Origin: Gnetum montanum
Taxonomy: Eukaryota > Streptophyta > Gnetopsida > Gnetales > Gnetaceae
Assembly: GCA_015680685.1 (NCBI GenBank)
Contig: MNCI01035641.1
Coordinates: 66,366 to 130,365 of the forward strand
Direction: 5' to 3'
Length of the DNA stretch: 64,000 nt
The position numbers and the translations under genes were made by a program. Shown here piece after piece: positions 43,871 to 55,324 of this stretch. Position 1 is the stretch's first letter. Each line of letters begins with the position of its first letter. The notes beneath the pieces are model-generated. The model made no database searches. It was given only the letters and a program-made list of their open reading frames with translations, and was not told the origin of the DNA.

Positions 43871-46800
43871 GGTATTGGCTAACCCGAATTGTGATGAAGA
43901 GAGGCACCATAGTTACTTGACCCCCTTCATGATCTTTCTTAATGGCGTCACTGCTAAAAGTTAATTGAGGTACTATAGACTCCATGGGTACATAGGGGAG
44001 TATGACCGAGTGGATCACTTTTTCGTTTGCCGACATGTTTTCATCGACCAGAATTTCCGTTAACATGTGGACTAGAGCCTCGCAGTGAGAGGTAGACGTC
44101 ATGACTAGGTCGTATAGGCTTAATGTGGTGTTTTTCTACCTTAGGGCTTGCCAAACCTAGATGAGGGCATCCAAGAAGTCTTGGCCATCCATTTCTTCGA
44201 CACCCTCCTCCTCAATTTGCCCTAGAAGACGAATCTCCCAAGGGAAAATGATCCCAAACCTAGGTTTAGATTTTTGGCGGCAAGATGCCACAGGTTGTGT
44301 AATCATGTCAACCTTCGTCTTTGGTGATGAAGGTGTAGAATTAAAGGGTGAAGGCATAGTTTTGGAGATAATTTTAATGGTATTTCCCTTCGATGCCTCG
44401 CACTCCAAGTAGGTTTCTCGCGTTGTGGTGCGAGAAGGTTGTTTAATGTTGCTGCACGGGATGGGGGTTGTCGAAGACATTGGCCCCCTGATGATGAATG
44501 GAGCTAGAGGTGTTAGTTGATGGGGTCGTGTGGCCTCACCAATAGGCAGTGCAGAGGTAGATGGCTATGGTGGGACTTTTAGAATGAAGGGCGACTGCGA
44601 GCTTCGACTAGCCATTGGTGGCATTAGTGCACTATGCTGAGGCATACAAATCACAAATGGCTGGAAGGGTGGTGTGGGATCATTGTAAATACTGATGGTG
44701 TTGATTACATAACCATAATTATTGGCATTGAGGGGATCTATGTAGACATGCATGGATTAGTTTTTAGGATGTACTAGGCTACTTTCATCTAGCACCAACT
44801 ATCCTAGGTCAATCAATCTTTGGATGTCATCTTGCAATGATAGACAATAATCCATGGTGGGATCACATAATTGATGGTAGTCACAAAACCTATCTAGCCT
44901 AAAACCCCTAGGAACTGGAGGCTTGTTGGGCAGGGCTAAAGAGGGATTTCTAAGGAGCTCGTAGTAGCATCGATGCCTCATGTTTACTTCTTCTGGAATT
45001 TTCTTGTGGTGGATGTATCCTGCTGCCAATAGTTGCTTCAGGAGTTCTGAAGGTTTAAGAGGTAGCAGGGTGTATTTGGAATAATCTTTACATTCGAAGT
45101 TAGATTTGGTGTATGCATATGTCTTAGGCACAGTAGGTTGTGATGTTTGACCCGGTTTGGATGTAGGGTTAGCCGTAGGCATGGACCGTTTCTTGTTATT
45201 TTTGCTTCCGCTGTTGCTATGTTTGGATTTAGGCTCAGCTACCACAGCATCCACCATGGTTGTCGGGGCCTTACCCTTGTCCTTTTTTGCAAAATTGTCC
45301 TTGTAAGTGATGTAAGCTAGATCTTTGCTTACGTTGACCATGTCTTGTATGCTTTTCATCTGAGCAAAATCTGGGCTAAGTGAGCATGGAGCAAGGTAAT
45401 ATAATTTTGACTTGAAGAAGTCGTTCACTGCATCCTTAAAGATGGCCAAAAAGTGAGCCTCTACGATAGGTTCACGAATTTCGTTAAGGGTTGCGCTCCA
45501 ACATTGAATGAATTTTTGGATTCGTTCTAGCGGGTCTTGCTTTACGCTCATCAGCTAATCTAGCGTGGTTTCTAACTTCAAGTTATATTTGAAGCATGTC
45601 ACAAACTAGGTCAAGAGTTCTTCCAAAGTTGAAATGGATGAACGTGGCAACACGTGATACCAATCTAGGGCTTTCCCAGCTAGGGACATGGCGAAGACAC
45701 GAATGATCGTATGCAGCCATTGTTGCAGCAACAAACACTCTGACTGAAAAGTGATGAGATGTGTATTGGGATCTCCTTCTCCATCGTACTTCGTGAAGTG
45801 TGGGAGGGACATCCCAAGTGGTAATATCAAAGAAGGGATTGCAAGGTTGATGGGGTCATCTTTGTAAAAATCCATGACTTGTACTGTATCGGACCCAACA
45901 ACTTTGAGGCATTTTACTTCCTCGGTTAGGGTCTAGATGAGCTGAAACACTTGGTCCAGACCCGATGGCATTGTAGATAGCTGAGGAACTGTGGAGGAAA
46001 CTCCCACATGTGGCATGGTAGCAGTGGCGATTTGACCCCTCGACTGTGCTGTTGGGGCTACCCCTGCTAAAGGTGCTATTTGCATTGTCCACCATCTAGT
46101 GGGTGGTATTATCAGAGCAGTAATAGCGGGTTGAGTCACCAGGTAGGCTGCTTGGGTGACCTGCGGGACAGCCCATGACCCCTTGCTAGGATGTACCATC
46201 TACGCGGTTACATAGGCCTGAGGGCGACTGTAGTGAGACATCTACGACGGTTGCAGAATAGATGAAGAAGCGAGCAGAGTCCACCATGTGGATGGGCTTG
46301 GGCCCATCATAGTGGGTGGAATGGATGCATATGTAGAAATTGGTATAGGAGTTATGTGTGGTTGCAAAGTAGGTACAACATGGACATGTGGTAGGGTAGG
46401 CATAAAAGGCATGTTGTGTATTGTGGTAGCATGCTAATAAATAGTTTGTTGCAGCATAGTTGTTGCGAGCACAATCAAGGCATAGGGGTGATGAAGCACT
46501 GGGACTGTAGCATGGCTACCCATTGCAATTGGGACTGTTGGCTGCTAAAGCGTAGGCGTGATGACAAAGGGGGCGGTGACAGGTAGCGGGTTGGCCTAGA
46601 AGGACTGGGTAGATGGGATAGGAACAAGGTTGGCTGGGCCTCCCTCATTAAATTGGGAATCAAACTCCTCTTTCCCATCTTGAAAGATGTCATCCTAGTT
46701 GGACATTGTGTCTTGTTGCTCCCTAAGCCTTGTCAACAGGATTAGTTGATCTAGCAGCCTTTGGTATGCTTGTGTTAAAGGTAGAGGAATTCCCTGGCTA

Positions 46801-47078
46801 GGAATGAATTCCTCTCCATTTCAGTAAGCAAACTCGAAGCTACATTTTTCTTTGTGTTCATGTAAATCCAAGGGCAGGTTAGCCTACACCTTCACAAAAA
46901 GGAAACTATAATGCTCATGTTGCTAGGCTAGTCCCTTAGGTCCTTGATTTTGGATTCTAAGAGATTGGCGTGCTTTTGGCATTGGATTCAGCCGTTGTTT
47001 GGCACCAGTAGTGCATTGGACCGGGAAGGGCATCTCCGTGTTGGAGGTACCAATGGTGGTGGTGGTGTAAACCATCAT
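43870..47078 (-). pseudogene. Gag polyprotein (RE4)
   Basis: Start near 47,078 (MMVYTTTTIGTSNTEM; the second Met is equivalent to other copies). N-terminal Pro/Thr-rich region to about 46,000. Capsid domain from about 45,850 to 44,800: LPHFTKYDGEGDPNTHLI, VFAMSLAGKALDWY, LPRSSISTLEELL, LAPCSLSPDFAQMKSIQDM. Zinc-finger-like FCDYHQLCDPTMDYCLSLQ (about 44,890), where Gly-His of the consensus has become Asp-Pro. A 250-codon open stretch (44,799-45,551) is the longest frame in the window. A linker then leads to the protease. Confidence 0.85.
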
Positions 47079-47149
47079 CAGGCAAGTGATTTTACAAAAA
47101 AATGCTAGAAAATGAAGAAGAATAGAAGGATTTAAAAAAACGACAACAG

Positions 47150-47880
47150 GTGGCTTTACGTCTTGCAGGATCCTAGGGGGACCGTCGAGGTGACTAACCT
47201 ACACCACATAAGGCACAAACAACCTCAAAGGGTATCACGTTTTCACCTATGTTGGCTAGGGTGTAGGATGCATGTAGGACTACTATAAATAGAAGGGGCA
47301 AGTTAAATCATCGTCGGAAGGCTTATTGTCTCATAGGGTTCCGGAGGAACCATCGAGGAAACTGATCTACATTGCACGAAGCGTAAACAACCACAAAGGG
47401 TGTCGAGTCTACACTAATGCAAGTCGGGGTGTGGAAGGCAGATGAGACTACCATAAGATGAGAAAATTAACTAGAGACTAGGTAAGTTTTGTGTCTCATA
47501 GGATCTCAGAGGGACCGTCGCGGTGACCGGTTTGTATCACACTGAATGGGGTATAGAACGCAGGCAAGACAACTGTAGGATGGGTAAGCTAGCTAGCAAT
47601 CAGGTAGGCTTTATGTCTCATAGGGTCCTGGAGGGACCGTCCAGGTGACCGGTCTACACCACACGAGATAGGGTGCAACACGCATGCAACACGACCATAG
47701 AATAAGCTAGTTAACCAATGATTGGAGGCCTCATGTTCTATAGGGCTCCAAGGGAACCATCGGGGTAACTGATCTACACCGTATAGAGTGCAAAAAATTG
47801 CAAGAGGGTGTTGTGTCTACGCTCGTGTGTATCAGGGTGCAGAACACTCATAAAACTATCGTGACACATGGCAAAGGCAC
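47150..47880. repeat. Leader tandem repeats, RE4 (5 units)
   Basis: Units start near 47,153, 47,322, 47,488, 47,610 and 47,727. One of the long units found in RE2 and RE3 is missing. Each contains a TCTCATAGGATCC-like box, GGGACCGTC and CGGTCTACACCACAC. Confidence 0.85.
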
Positions 47881-47886
47881 CAAAAT

Positions 47887-47904
47887 TCCCTCCTTCTAGT
47901 GCCA
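47887..47904 (-). other. Primer binding site of RE4
   Basis: On minus TGGCACTAGAAGGAGGGA, after LTR end CTACA and GTTTTC. Confidence 0.6.
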
Positions 47905-47910
47905 GAAAAC

Positions 47911-48155
47911 TGTAGCGATCGAAAAAGTCAGCGACTGAAAGAACACCAGGGTCAGTAGATGTAACAGTTCCAACCCCGTGCCCATGGGAGGGCGGTGCTG
48001 GGTGTGTGTGAACATGGGGTTCCCTGAATGGTTTGGTCGATCAGACAGGGACTTACATCGGCATCAATATAGCCTTTTGCAATATAAATTGTATGAATTT
48101 TGAGGTAGTGCTTACGAGTAGATGTAGCGAGAGAAAAAGAAAAAGGAACTGTAAA
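47911..48155 (-). repeat. Truncated 5' LTR of RE4
   Basis: Starts TGTAGCGATCG and follows LTR-4 closely for about 245 bases to AAAAAGGAACTG, then stops abruptly at about 48,155 where RE5 gag sequence begins. U3 and promoter are missing, so this copy could not be transcribed from its own 5' LTR. Confidence 0.8.
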
Positions 48156-50028
48156 AGTGATGGTATGTTTGTGGGTTATCTTCCCTAGGAGAAGGAGTCC
48201 TATAATAATCCTGAGTTTGATAGTGACGTTGTGATGTCACGTGACCAACAGAGTCACGTGGAGAGATTGGCTACTGCATGTAGTAGCCATATGGTTCTGG
48301 TTATCGATAGGGGTATTGTTGCCTTGGTGGTGGCATCCCCCATGACTGTGGGTATTGCCACTATTGATGTTTCTCAACAGGTTGTGGTGGAGTTCCACTT
48401 GGATAATATGTTGAAGGTTGGTGGAACTGCCTTGGGTTACCTTACGGATACAGTAACCATCGAGGTGCTTGCCGTTTATTAAGTTGTGGGTTGAGTGCAT
48501 ACACCCCAGACTTTTGTAAATGTGAGATCATTGGGCAACATCCCTTAGGATGGTCATATTGGCATATCTCACATCCACCATCATTGTCCATATCTGAATC
48601 CACAACCTCTTCGGTGATGGCCATTTTACCCTTACCTTTGTTATGGGCATTGTCCACTTCTCTCTTTTTCTTTTTGTCATAGTCACTACCTCGCTTCCTA
48701 GACTCCTCTACAATTTTAAGAATAGTTTTAAATCTACTATCTAGTGAGTCCCACATTTGTTCTACCTTTTCCAACACTTCTGTTTTTAATTTTTGGAGTG
48801 GCAAAGTTTTCCTATTCACCATCTCTTCCAATGGTGACTCTTCCTCCTCTTCATAGAATCTCACTCCCCTTTTTCGGAGGGAAGGATCTCGGTTGTATTC
48901 TTCCACATTTTCTCTCTTACGTAGCTCCCCTTCTTCCTTGGCTACTTGCTTTAGCAAGATATGAACCTAATGAGACCTAAGCTCTGATAATCTCCCTTGG
49001 GCATACATTCCAAGGGTTCTCCTTGTTTCATGCCTAAGTCCATCCATGAGATGGTGTAGTTGATCCTGCTCATGGCCAGGACAACAATTTAATAGTGTGT
49101 AATAGTGGCCTATGGCAGCATCCAAGGGTTCATGATTTCCTTGCTTCCATCCTTGGATGTTTTTTCATAGGTTAGACACTCAAGAGTACGTTTGATACTT
49201 ATCATTAAATATTTCTAACATCGTACTCCACCTCCGAATGGATTCCGATTCTAAGGACCAGTACTAGCTTTCTACTTCTTTCACTAGTGTCCTTGGGAAA
49301 AACTTCAATTTTTGTCATTTGTTCTCAATTTTCTACAAGACACATGAATCGTGGAATGCTTGTAAGTGGCTTTGAGGATCAGTGTTTTATCCCCCTTCAA
49401 ATCATGGGATATTGTTCATGTATAACCTCTTGATCCTACTGTTCTTTTGGTGCCTTGTTGAAACTCTTACAGCCTCCATGATATCTAACATGCTTCTCGT
49501 TATGAGTAGGGGTTCTTTGTGGTCATCTCATTCATAGCGTCTGTGATGTCTACATGGTTCCCTACTCTCCCTTCTTCTATGTTGTGATTCCCTAGAGTGC
49601 CCTCGTCCTCGTTCTCGATTGTCTCATCAATGTTGTTCACTCTATATTCCTTTATCCTCACAGTTAGTTTCCTTATGACTACATCCTAACATCAAAGGAG
49701 AGGGTGAATATGATGATGAAGGTGAAGAAGAAGGAGAACCATCGTCATGATGGTGTTTTCTACCTTCTCTTCGGTGGTTTTGGCCTTGATTGTGATTACT
49801 ATTAGAACGTCCACCCTTATCATGTGTTTGTGTTCCCTCATTAAACACTTCATGTTCATGCGCATCAGAATCAAGGTTGTGAACTATGGAGTGGAGGTTC
49901 TGATACACCACCTCCTGACCATCGTTAGGAGGGGGAACATCATTTGGTGGGGAACCTATTGAAACTGGTTTTCCATCTCCAATTTTGCTTAAAATGTGTG
50001 GGGCGTTATCGGGCCATTTACCCTTCAA
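48156..50028 (-). pseudogene. Gag, degraded (RE5)
   Basis: Start at 50,028 (MKGKWPDNAPHILSKIGDG). N-terminal low-complexity part with HHHDDGSPSSSPSSSYSPSP. Capsid part at about 49,400-48,960: FFPRTLVKEVESWYWSLESE-like text with frameshifts. Basic/acidic helical segment at 48,957-48,640 (KQVAKEEGELRKRENVEEYN). Knuckle-like CEICQYDHPKGCCP at about 48,570, then a Gln/Tyr/Pro-rich tail to 48,160. Family is Ty3/gypsy, likely Athila-related from the PBS. Frameshifts and stops break it. Confidence 0.65.
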
Positions 50029-50523
50029 GGATGCATGGTAACTCTCCTGTCACATGTCCCGTTGATGTTGCACTTCTATGGGATGATAGTCCCTTGTGTC
50101 ATGATCACATGCAATTTATTCTAAATATAAAAATGGCATGCCTATTCATGCGAGAGCATGAAGGAGCATGTTGGGGACTGATCAGTCTGGAGACAACACT
50201 ATGTTACCCTCCAAGTCTCTCCAATGTAGTTATCCATCTTGGTGGAGGATAAAGGTGAAATTGGGTACATACTCATCATGATGAGTACATACTACCTGAA
50301 ATTATTGAGGAACTAGCAAATCTTGGTTACATGTATGATGCCGCCAACTATCTCTTGTGTTAGTCCTAGGCGGTGAAGTGCTCTTGTGTGAAGAAGACAT
50401 TTTCATCTTGTTCGATGTGTGATTTACCATTGTCTTATCTTTTTTTTATCAACCCTAAGGGTTTTTTCTAACGTCCCAATGATATGGATGATTTCCTATG
50501 TTCTACATAGTGCACAAACAACT

Positions 50524-50544
50524 AAGTCCTCGGAAATGTTGCCA
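50524..50544 (-). other. Probable PBS of RE5 (tRNA-Asp type)
   Basis: On minus TGGCAACATTTCCGAGGACT, recognisable as a decayed form of the TGGCGCCGTTGCCGGGGA site of Athila-like elements. TG of the LTR follows at 50,546 on plus. Confidence 0.5.
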
Positions 50545-51240
50545 ATGATTAGCAGTGAGGTACCCCTACACTCAACCATACGAATACAAGAATTTCACAC
50601 ACAATCCAGTCGAATCCCAAGGAGTAAGTGCTTACACACCCTAATGGAACACTCAAGGTTAGTCAATCGTTGGCTTCCCAAACTTACTTGTATTGTCATG
50701 GTTGTATGGTTAAGTAAGCTTGAGGTATATGATTTTTATAGCCTTTATGTTTTTATGTCCTGTTGCTAATAAGGGAGGAGAGAGAGAGATAACTAAGTGA
50801 TTAATTTAACTTAACTACTGATTAACTAGGATTTTACTAATCCTAACACCAGTATCTATTCTCACTTTCCGTACACATCCTAAAATAGTGCAACACTATT
50901 GGGATTACCAAACGCTAATTGTTACTAGGTTACAAAGTGTTACACGCATGCTCCAAGTGATTGTACTGTGTGTACTAATAATAGAAATGTAAAGTGAAAA
51001 AAATAAAATAAAATAATAAAATAAAATAAATGCAGAAGAAAATAAAATAAAGGAAATGAATAGGAAAAACAAATCTCAAGTGCTGCAAGGATGAATCCAA
51101 GAGCTTGTCTTTATTGCCGTAGACAAGGTGTGCTCAAGTACACAATGCGAGAATAAAGATCCGTCCAAACTTAGACCTCCTGATGCAGGCACTTGTCTAG
51201 AGTTTTGCTACTTGACTCCTAAAAGACTTCCTCTTCTAAA

Positions 51241-51272
51241 TTCTTCTTCTTTTCTTCTTCTTCTTCTTCTTG
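51241..51272. repeat. (TTC)n microsatellite
   Basis: TTCTTCTTTTCTTCTTCTTC-type run, about 32 bases, inside the RE5 LTR. Confidence 0.9.
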
Positions 51273-51368
51273 AATTCTCCCTATTGTGTGCCTGGGCACT
51301 GTATTTATAGGCTTGGGAGCAACTACTCTAATAATTACAAAAATTGCCACTCTAATTTTAGAGAAACT

Positions 51369-51505
51369 NNNNNNNNNNNNNNNNNNNNNNNNNNNNNNNN
51401 NNNNNNNNNNNNNNNNNNNNNNNNNNNNNNNNNNNNNNNNNNNNNNNNNNNNNNNNNNNNNNNNNNNNNNNNNNNNNNNNNNNNNNNNNNNNNNNNNNNN
51501 NNNNN
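51369..51505. other. Assembly gap (137 N)
   Basis: Unknown bases. Flanked on the right (51,506-51,572) by short palindromic units CACTCTAATAATTAGAGTAA repeated about three times, which probably caused the gap. Confidence 0.95.
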
Positions 51506-51651
51506 CACTCTAATAATTAGAGTAACTACCCTAATAATAACCACTCTAATTATTAGAGTAACCACTCTCATCAGTCACACTAATAAATTAAACTACTAAC
51601 TAGAAAATGAGGTGCAAGGAGGGTGCAAGTGGTGTAAGAACACCTCTTCCA

Positions 51652-52685
51652 ACCCCCCTTATTCTACCCTACATGGTATTTCTTTTTCATTGATCTTGTT
51701 GAGGATGATTCTTGGATGTTTTGGAATGTTTTGGGATGTTTTGAGCTCATTTTGATGAGTTTAGGTGGTTTTAGTATGTATGGGAACTTGTTTGAAGACA
51801 TCAAGAGGTTCTAGGTATTAAAACAAGTATTTTTACATTTGGTACCTATAGGATATACATCTAACTAGAAAGATAGATTCCTTGGTATAGATTTCTAACC
51901 ATAATTGTAGACTTCTAAGAACTAGATTAGACGTTTATAAAAAAAAAGTAGATGTCTCATTTGACAATTGGACTTTCATGCTAGACATCCCAGAAAAGTC
52001 ATAGATGATCTAAATGCATGGAAAAAACTTTGAAAATGCCCATTCCAATAGAGAAAACAACCAAATCAAGATGGAAAAATTTAGAGAGAAGATGAGAAGA
52101 CTTGGGAATCATTTGAAGAATGTCAATTTAGGTTGAGAAAATATTTCTAGGGTTTTTACCTTTTGGTTACTTATAAATATTGATGTAATTCACCATTGTT
52201 AGTGCCAAAGTTCAAATGCTAAAGGTCAAACATTCCAAAAAAAGGGTAAGAGAGAGAGCTCTTGAGGAAAAAAGCTTGTGCAAGAAGAGAGCTTCTATAA
52301 GGAAGTTGAGTTAGAGACCAGGGAGATCACTTAATAAAGATTAAAAGAATCTCTTATAAGTATCTTTTCTTGTGCTTAGGCTCCATTGTAAGTAATTGAG
52401 GATTGAGAGGGGATAATTGTTGCCTCTATGACCCTTGGTTAATTTGTGAGTTGAGCTTGACCCCTCATCTTTGATGTATTTTCTATTTTATTGTGTTCTT
52501 ATTTTCTAAGATAGATCTACTTGAAAGTTGTAGATTGCAACCCCCTACAATAGATTGATATTGAAGCAAAGGTTTGGAGGTTTTCACACTTCTATATTAA
52601 AGCTTGGTGTTTTCTTTGAATGGAAGGAATATTGTTGTGGACATTTTTATATTTTCTTTTAGATATCATTCTTGTTGCTTTAGGT
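51652..52685. other. AT-rich region, no clear gene
   Basis: No recognisable protein. A TATAAATAT at 52,172-52,180 on plus and a pyrimidine-rich TTTTCTTTTAG near 52,652-52,663 could be promoter and splice acceptor for the frame starting at 52,686, but this is speculative. Confidence 0.4.
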
Positions 52686-53789
52686 ATGGCTTCAAGGAAG
52701 AAGATCAATCAATAACTTAGAAAAAAGCTTCAATAGTTCAAGGACTCCTTTACTGCTTTTGTGGCTAATATGCAAGAATTTATTTCCAAAGTAATGATCC
52801 ACAAGCACAAATATTTTGTAGAAACTTCAAGAAGGAATATGGAGGAAATCAAGACTAACATGAAAATTATTTTGAGGAGAATTTAGAGAATATCTTCTAG
52901 CCATCAAGAAGGGAAGAAAGATATAATGTTTTGTGAATTAGAGATCAATGAGAAAAGGAGTTCTCAATTATCTCTTATTACATAAGGGTGTGCTTCATAC
53001 TCAAGGGTTTCAAAGGAGGAAACCAAGAGCTTCATCAAGAAGATCAAGAGATATTTAAAGTTCAAGATGGTATATGTTGCTAATAAAGAACAATTCTTAT
53101 CTTGTAAGTCATAGGAGGTGAAGCATCAAAGCCAAAAGAGTAACAATGATCAAGGAATTTCTTCAAGGATGATCAAGGGTAGCACTAGAAGGTATGATAC
53201 TCATTATTTTTGCAATTTTTCTATACCTTATGGTAATGGAAAGGAGATTCTAAGCTAAGTTAAGATAATCTCATCGGAGGGAGGTGGTTCTTATAGCCAA
53301 GGTATGTGAAAGAATGATATCTTTAATGATGTTTTTGATGAATCAAATCTTAAGGCCATGGAGGAAGATTTACCTTTTGAGTTAGTACCTCCAAAGTGGG
53401 ATGAAGAGCTTGTTGATGATTCCTTTGAAGAGAAGAAGCCATTATAATTGGGAACTCCTATTTCAAATCACAAATCATTAAGCTTTGATGAGATTGAAAA
53501 TCCATATGTTGAAGATCGAGTTGAACCAAAGGTGGATGGAAGAAGCCATGAAGAGGTAAGTAAGGGTGAGCTTTACCTTATTGATGATCGTAATGTCTCT
53601 CATGTTGATGCCAGTGTAATGTATTATAGTTTTTTACTTCAACTTGGTAGTGTTTTGTTCAATGATAATGATGAGCATTGTTATCAATATGGGGATTATT
53701 ATGAGAGTGAGAATAAAGTTATGAATTTCTATGTCATTGCTAGTGAGAGGCAAACTAATAATGGTAATTTGTTTGATGATGATGGCTAA
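52686..53789 (+). pseudogene. Decayed ORF of unknown family
   Basis: A plus-strand frame can be followed from MASRKKINQ at 52,686 with about eight stops. Segments include FVANMQEFISKVMIHKHKYF, RRNMEEIKTNMKIILRR, LPFELVPPKWDEELVDD and, as an intact 113-codon stretch (53,448-53,789), EIENPYVEDRVEPKVDGRSH and GDYYESENKVMNFY. Lys-rich helical N-terminus and acidic C-terminus. I do not recognise the family. It could be a retroelement gag-like remnant. Confidence 0.4.
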
Positions 53790-53953
53790 TAGGTTAGTCA
53801 TTGTAAGAATGTCATTATTGATGTGAGTGAAGACATTGATAATGATACGATTTTCCAAAATTTGGAGATGCTCTCTATTAATTATAGCAATGATAAATTT
53901 GTGAAGTATGTTTATGAATTTGATTTTCTTGGCTGTAAAATAGAAGTGCATGT

Positions 53954-54016
53954 TTCCTTTCATCATTAGCATCATCATGAAGAAAATCTACATGATGATG
54001 CTAATGATGAAAGGAA
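53954..54016. repeat. Perfect 26-bp inverted repeat (hairpin)
   Basis: Arms 53,954-53,979 and 53,991-54,016 (TTCCTTTCATCATTAGCATC... and complement) with an 11-base loop. Located after the unknown ORF. Confidence 0.9.
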
Positions 54017-54019
54017 GCA

Positions 54020-54850
54020 TAGTGATAGTCTTCTAATCACTAAGAATAAAAAGGTAAAGAAGAGGGAAAAGAATAGAAGAAATGATGTTGGATTAAGAAA
54101 GCCTAATCCTTTTTTTTTTCTTTATCTATTTTAGGTTTGAGTCATCATGGGGATTTAAGAAAATCATTTTAAGGAGATGATTGTAATCATAGAAAACTTT
54201 AACTCATAAGAAAAGATCCCATATGAAATACTTTAGCTCATAAATCCATCTATCTTAAAAAGGATTCAAAGCACCCTAGATGGTCTTCCTAGTCATCCAC
54301 GAACTTGGGAAGTCTATTACCAATTGAATTTGAATATAGGTAAATAATGTAATAAAAGTATGTAAAAAAAATATTACAATGTTAGATTCAAGGACAAATA
54401 AAATGAGAGCATAATAAGGCTAGTAGGAACAACTACAAATCTTATATTAAATAATGAATATCAATGAACATAAGAATAGGGGGTTTAAGAGTACATATTA
54501 AGGCTTGAAAGCCTAAGAAATCAATGTATCTATTATAATTTGGTGTGATTGGTAGAGTGCATCCTAGGTAGAACCTATACTTTTCTCCCAACTTGATATG
54601 CAACTCTGCTAATTCTTGCTCTCATTACTACCCTCAAAAATCAACATTATATGGTGTTGTCAAAATATTGCTAGAATTTGTTGTCAATGCTCTACTAAAT
54701 GATCTCTACAAAAATTGTCCTCCAAAAGTCTTAATTATGATCTTAGATCTAGCATTTATAGATTTTGAACCCATAACTCTTGCATCCATTACAATTTTAA
54801 GTGTTACAAATGGCTTCCTAGTCAAAGTGTAGCATGTGGGCTGAAAGTCA
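54020..54850. other. AT-rich region, nothing recognised
   Basis: No conserved protein or repeat. The left end of the RE6 LTR may lie in it, but no TG terminus can be fixed. The 79-codon frame at 54,593-54,832 has no recognisable features. Confidence 0.45.
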
Positions 54851-55312
54851 ATGTCCCATATGCTAACCTCATATGCTACCCATCATGTAGAGTTAAAGCC
54901 CAAGTTCCACATGCTAATCTCATATGCTACCCATCATGTGTAGCTAATTTTCCCATTATATAAAATAAAAGTGTCAAATTTCATAACCTATGGAGCCTTT
55001 TTAGCTTTCAAAAGCTGACAGACATAGAATTTGCAACTTGTGAAATAATCTTTATCCTTCCACAAGCTAAAGTACATGTCACTTATGGCCTATGAAGCAT
55101 TTCTAACTTTCATAAGCCGAGATGCATGGGATTTGTAGCTTTTGGGATACACATTAAGAAATTTATTAGAACTATTGATACAAGACTATAATATAGAATC
55201 TTTTGGGAAAATAGTGAAATTCTAGTTACCTTTATATTTTCACCAAATTACAATGAAAATTTGAACTACAAGATTTTACATTGCAACATGAAACTTTTCC
55301 TGAGATGTTTCA
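54851..55312 (-). repeat. Partial LTR of RE6 with a 54-bp repeat
   Basis: The right edge is set by the polypurine tract at 55,313; on minus the LTR starts TGAAACATCTC, like TGAAACACCC of the RE2 and RE4 LTRs. Inside, CTCATATGCTACCCATCATG occurs at about 54,869 and 54,920, part of a 54-base tandem duplication. The left edge is unknown. Confidence 0.5.
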
Positions 55313-55324
55313 TGACCCCTCTTT
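55313..55324 (-). other. Polypurine tract of RE6
   Basis: On minus AAAGAGGGGTCA next to TGAAACATC, the same tract as in RE1 and RE4. Confidence 0.8.

Larger units (their letters stand above)
31326..48155 (-). mobile_element. RE4: near-complete Tat/Ogre-like element with antisense gene
   Basis: The clearest single element: 3' LTR 31,326-33,172, PPT, 3' region, integrase remnant, dual RNase H, RT, spacer, antisense gene copy c (38,771-42,880, plus), spacer, protease, gag, leader repeats, PBS, and 5' LTR (47,911 to about 48,155, truncated). The two LTRs match closely over the shared 245 bases, including GCGAGAGAAAAAGAAAAAGG, which the other LTRs lack. About 16.8 kb as it stands. Defects: integrase deletion, repeated pol N-terminus, a palindrome flanked by N in antisense exon 3/4, and many stops. 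Confidence 0.85.
48156..51651 (-). mobile_element. RE5: partial gypsy element of another family
   Basis: Contains gag (48,156-50,028), a leader, a PBS of the tRNA-Asp type and a probable LTR with TATA box, all on minus. It shares no repeats with RE1-RE4. It is cut at 48,155, so protease, pol and 3' LTR are absent. Confidence 0.65.
50546..51651 (-). repeat. Probable 5' LTR of RE5
   Basis: Left edge set by the PBS. Right edge proposed at TCTTCCA (51,651), giving TGGAAGAGGTG on minus, preceded by a purine run AAGGGGGGT. TATA box TATTTATAGG at 51,302-51,311. Contains a (TTC)n run at 51,241-51,272, an A/T-rich (AATAAA)n run near 50,998-51,035 and a 137-base gap. No second copy is in the window to prove the ends. 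Confidence 0.45.

Noticed and set aside
48231-48482. 83-codon plus-strand frame
   Set aside because: It is the complement of the Gln/Tyr/Pro-rich gag tail of RE5.
51652-51660. Purine run next to the RE5 LTR taken as a polypurine tract of another element
   Set aside because: AAGGGGGG lies just outside the proposed LTR edge, where a PPT would be expected only if a further copy followed. Nothing to the right matches RE5, so chance is as likely.
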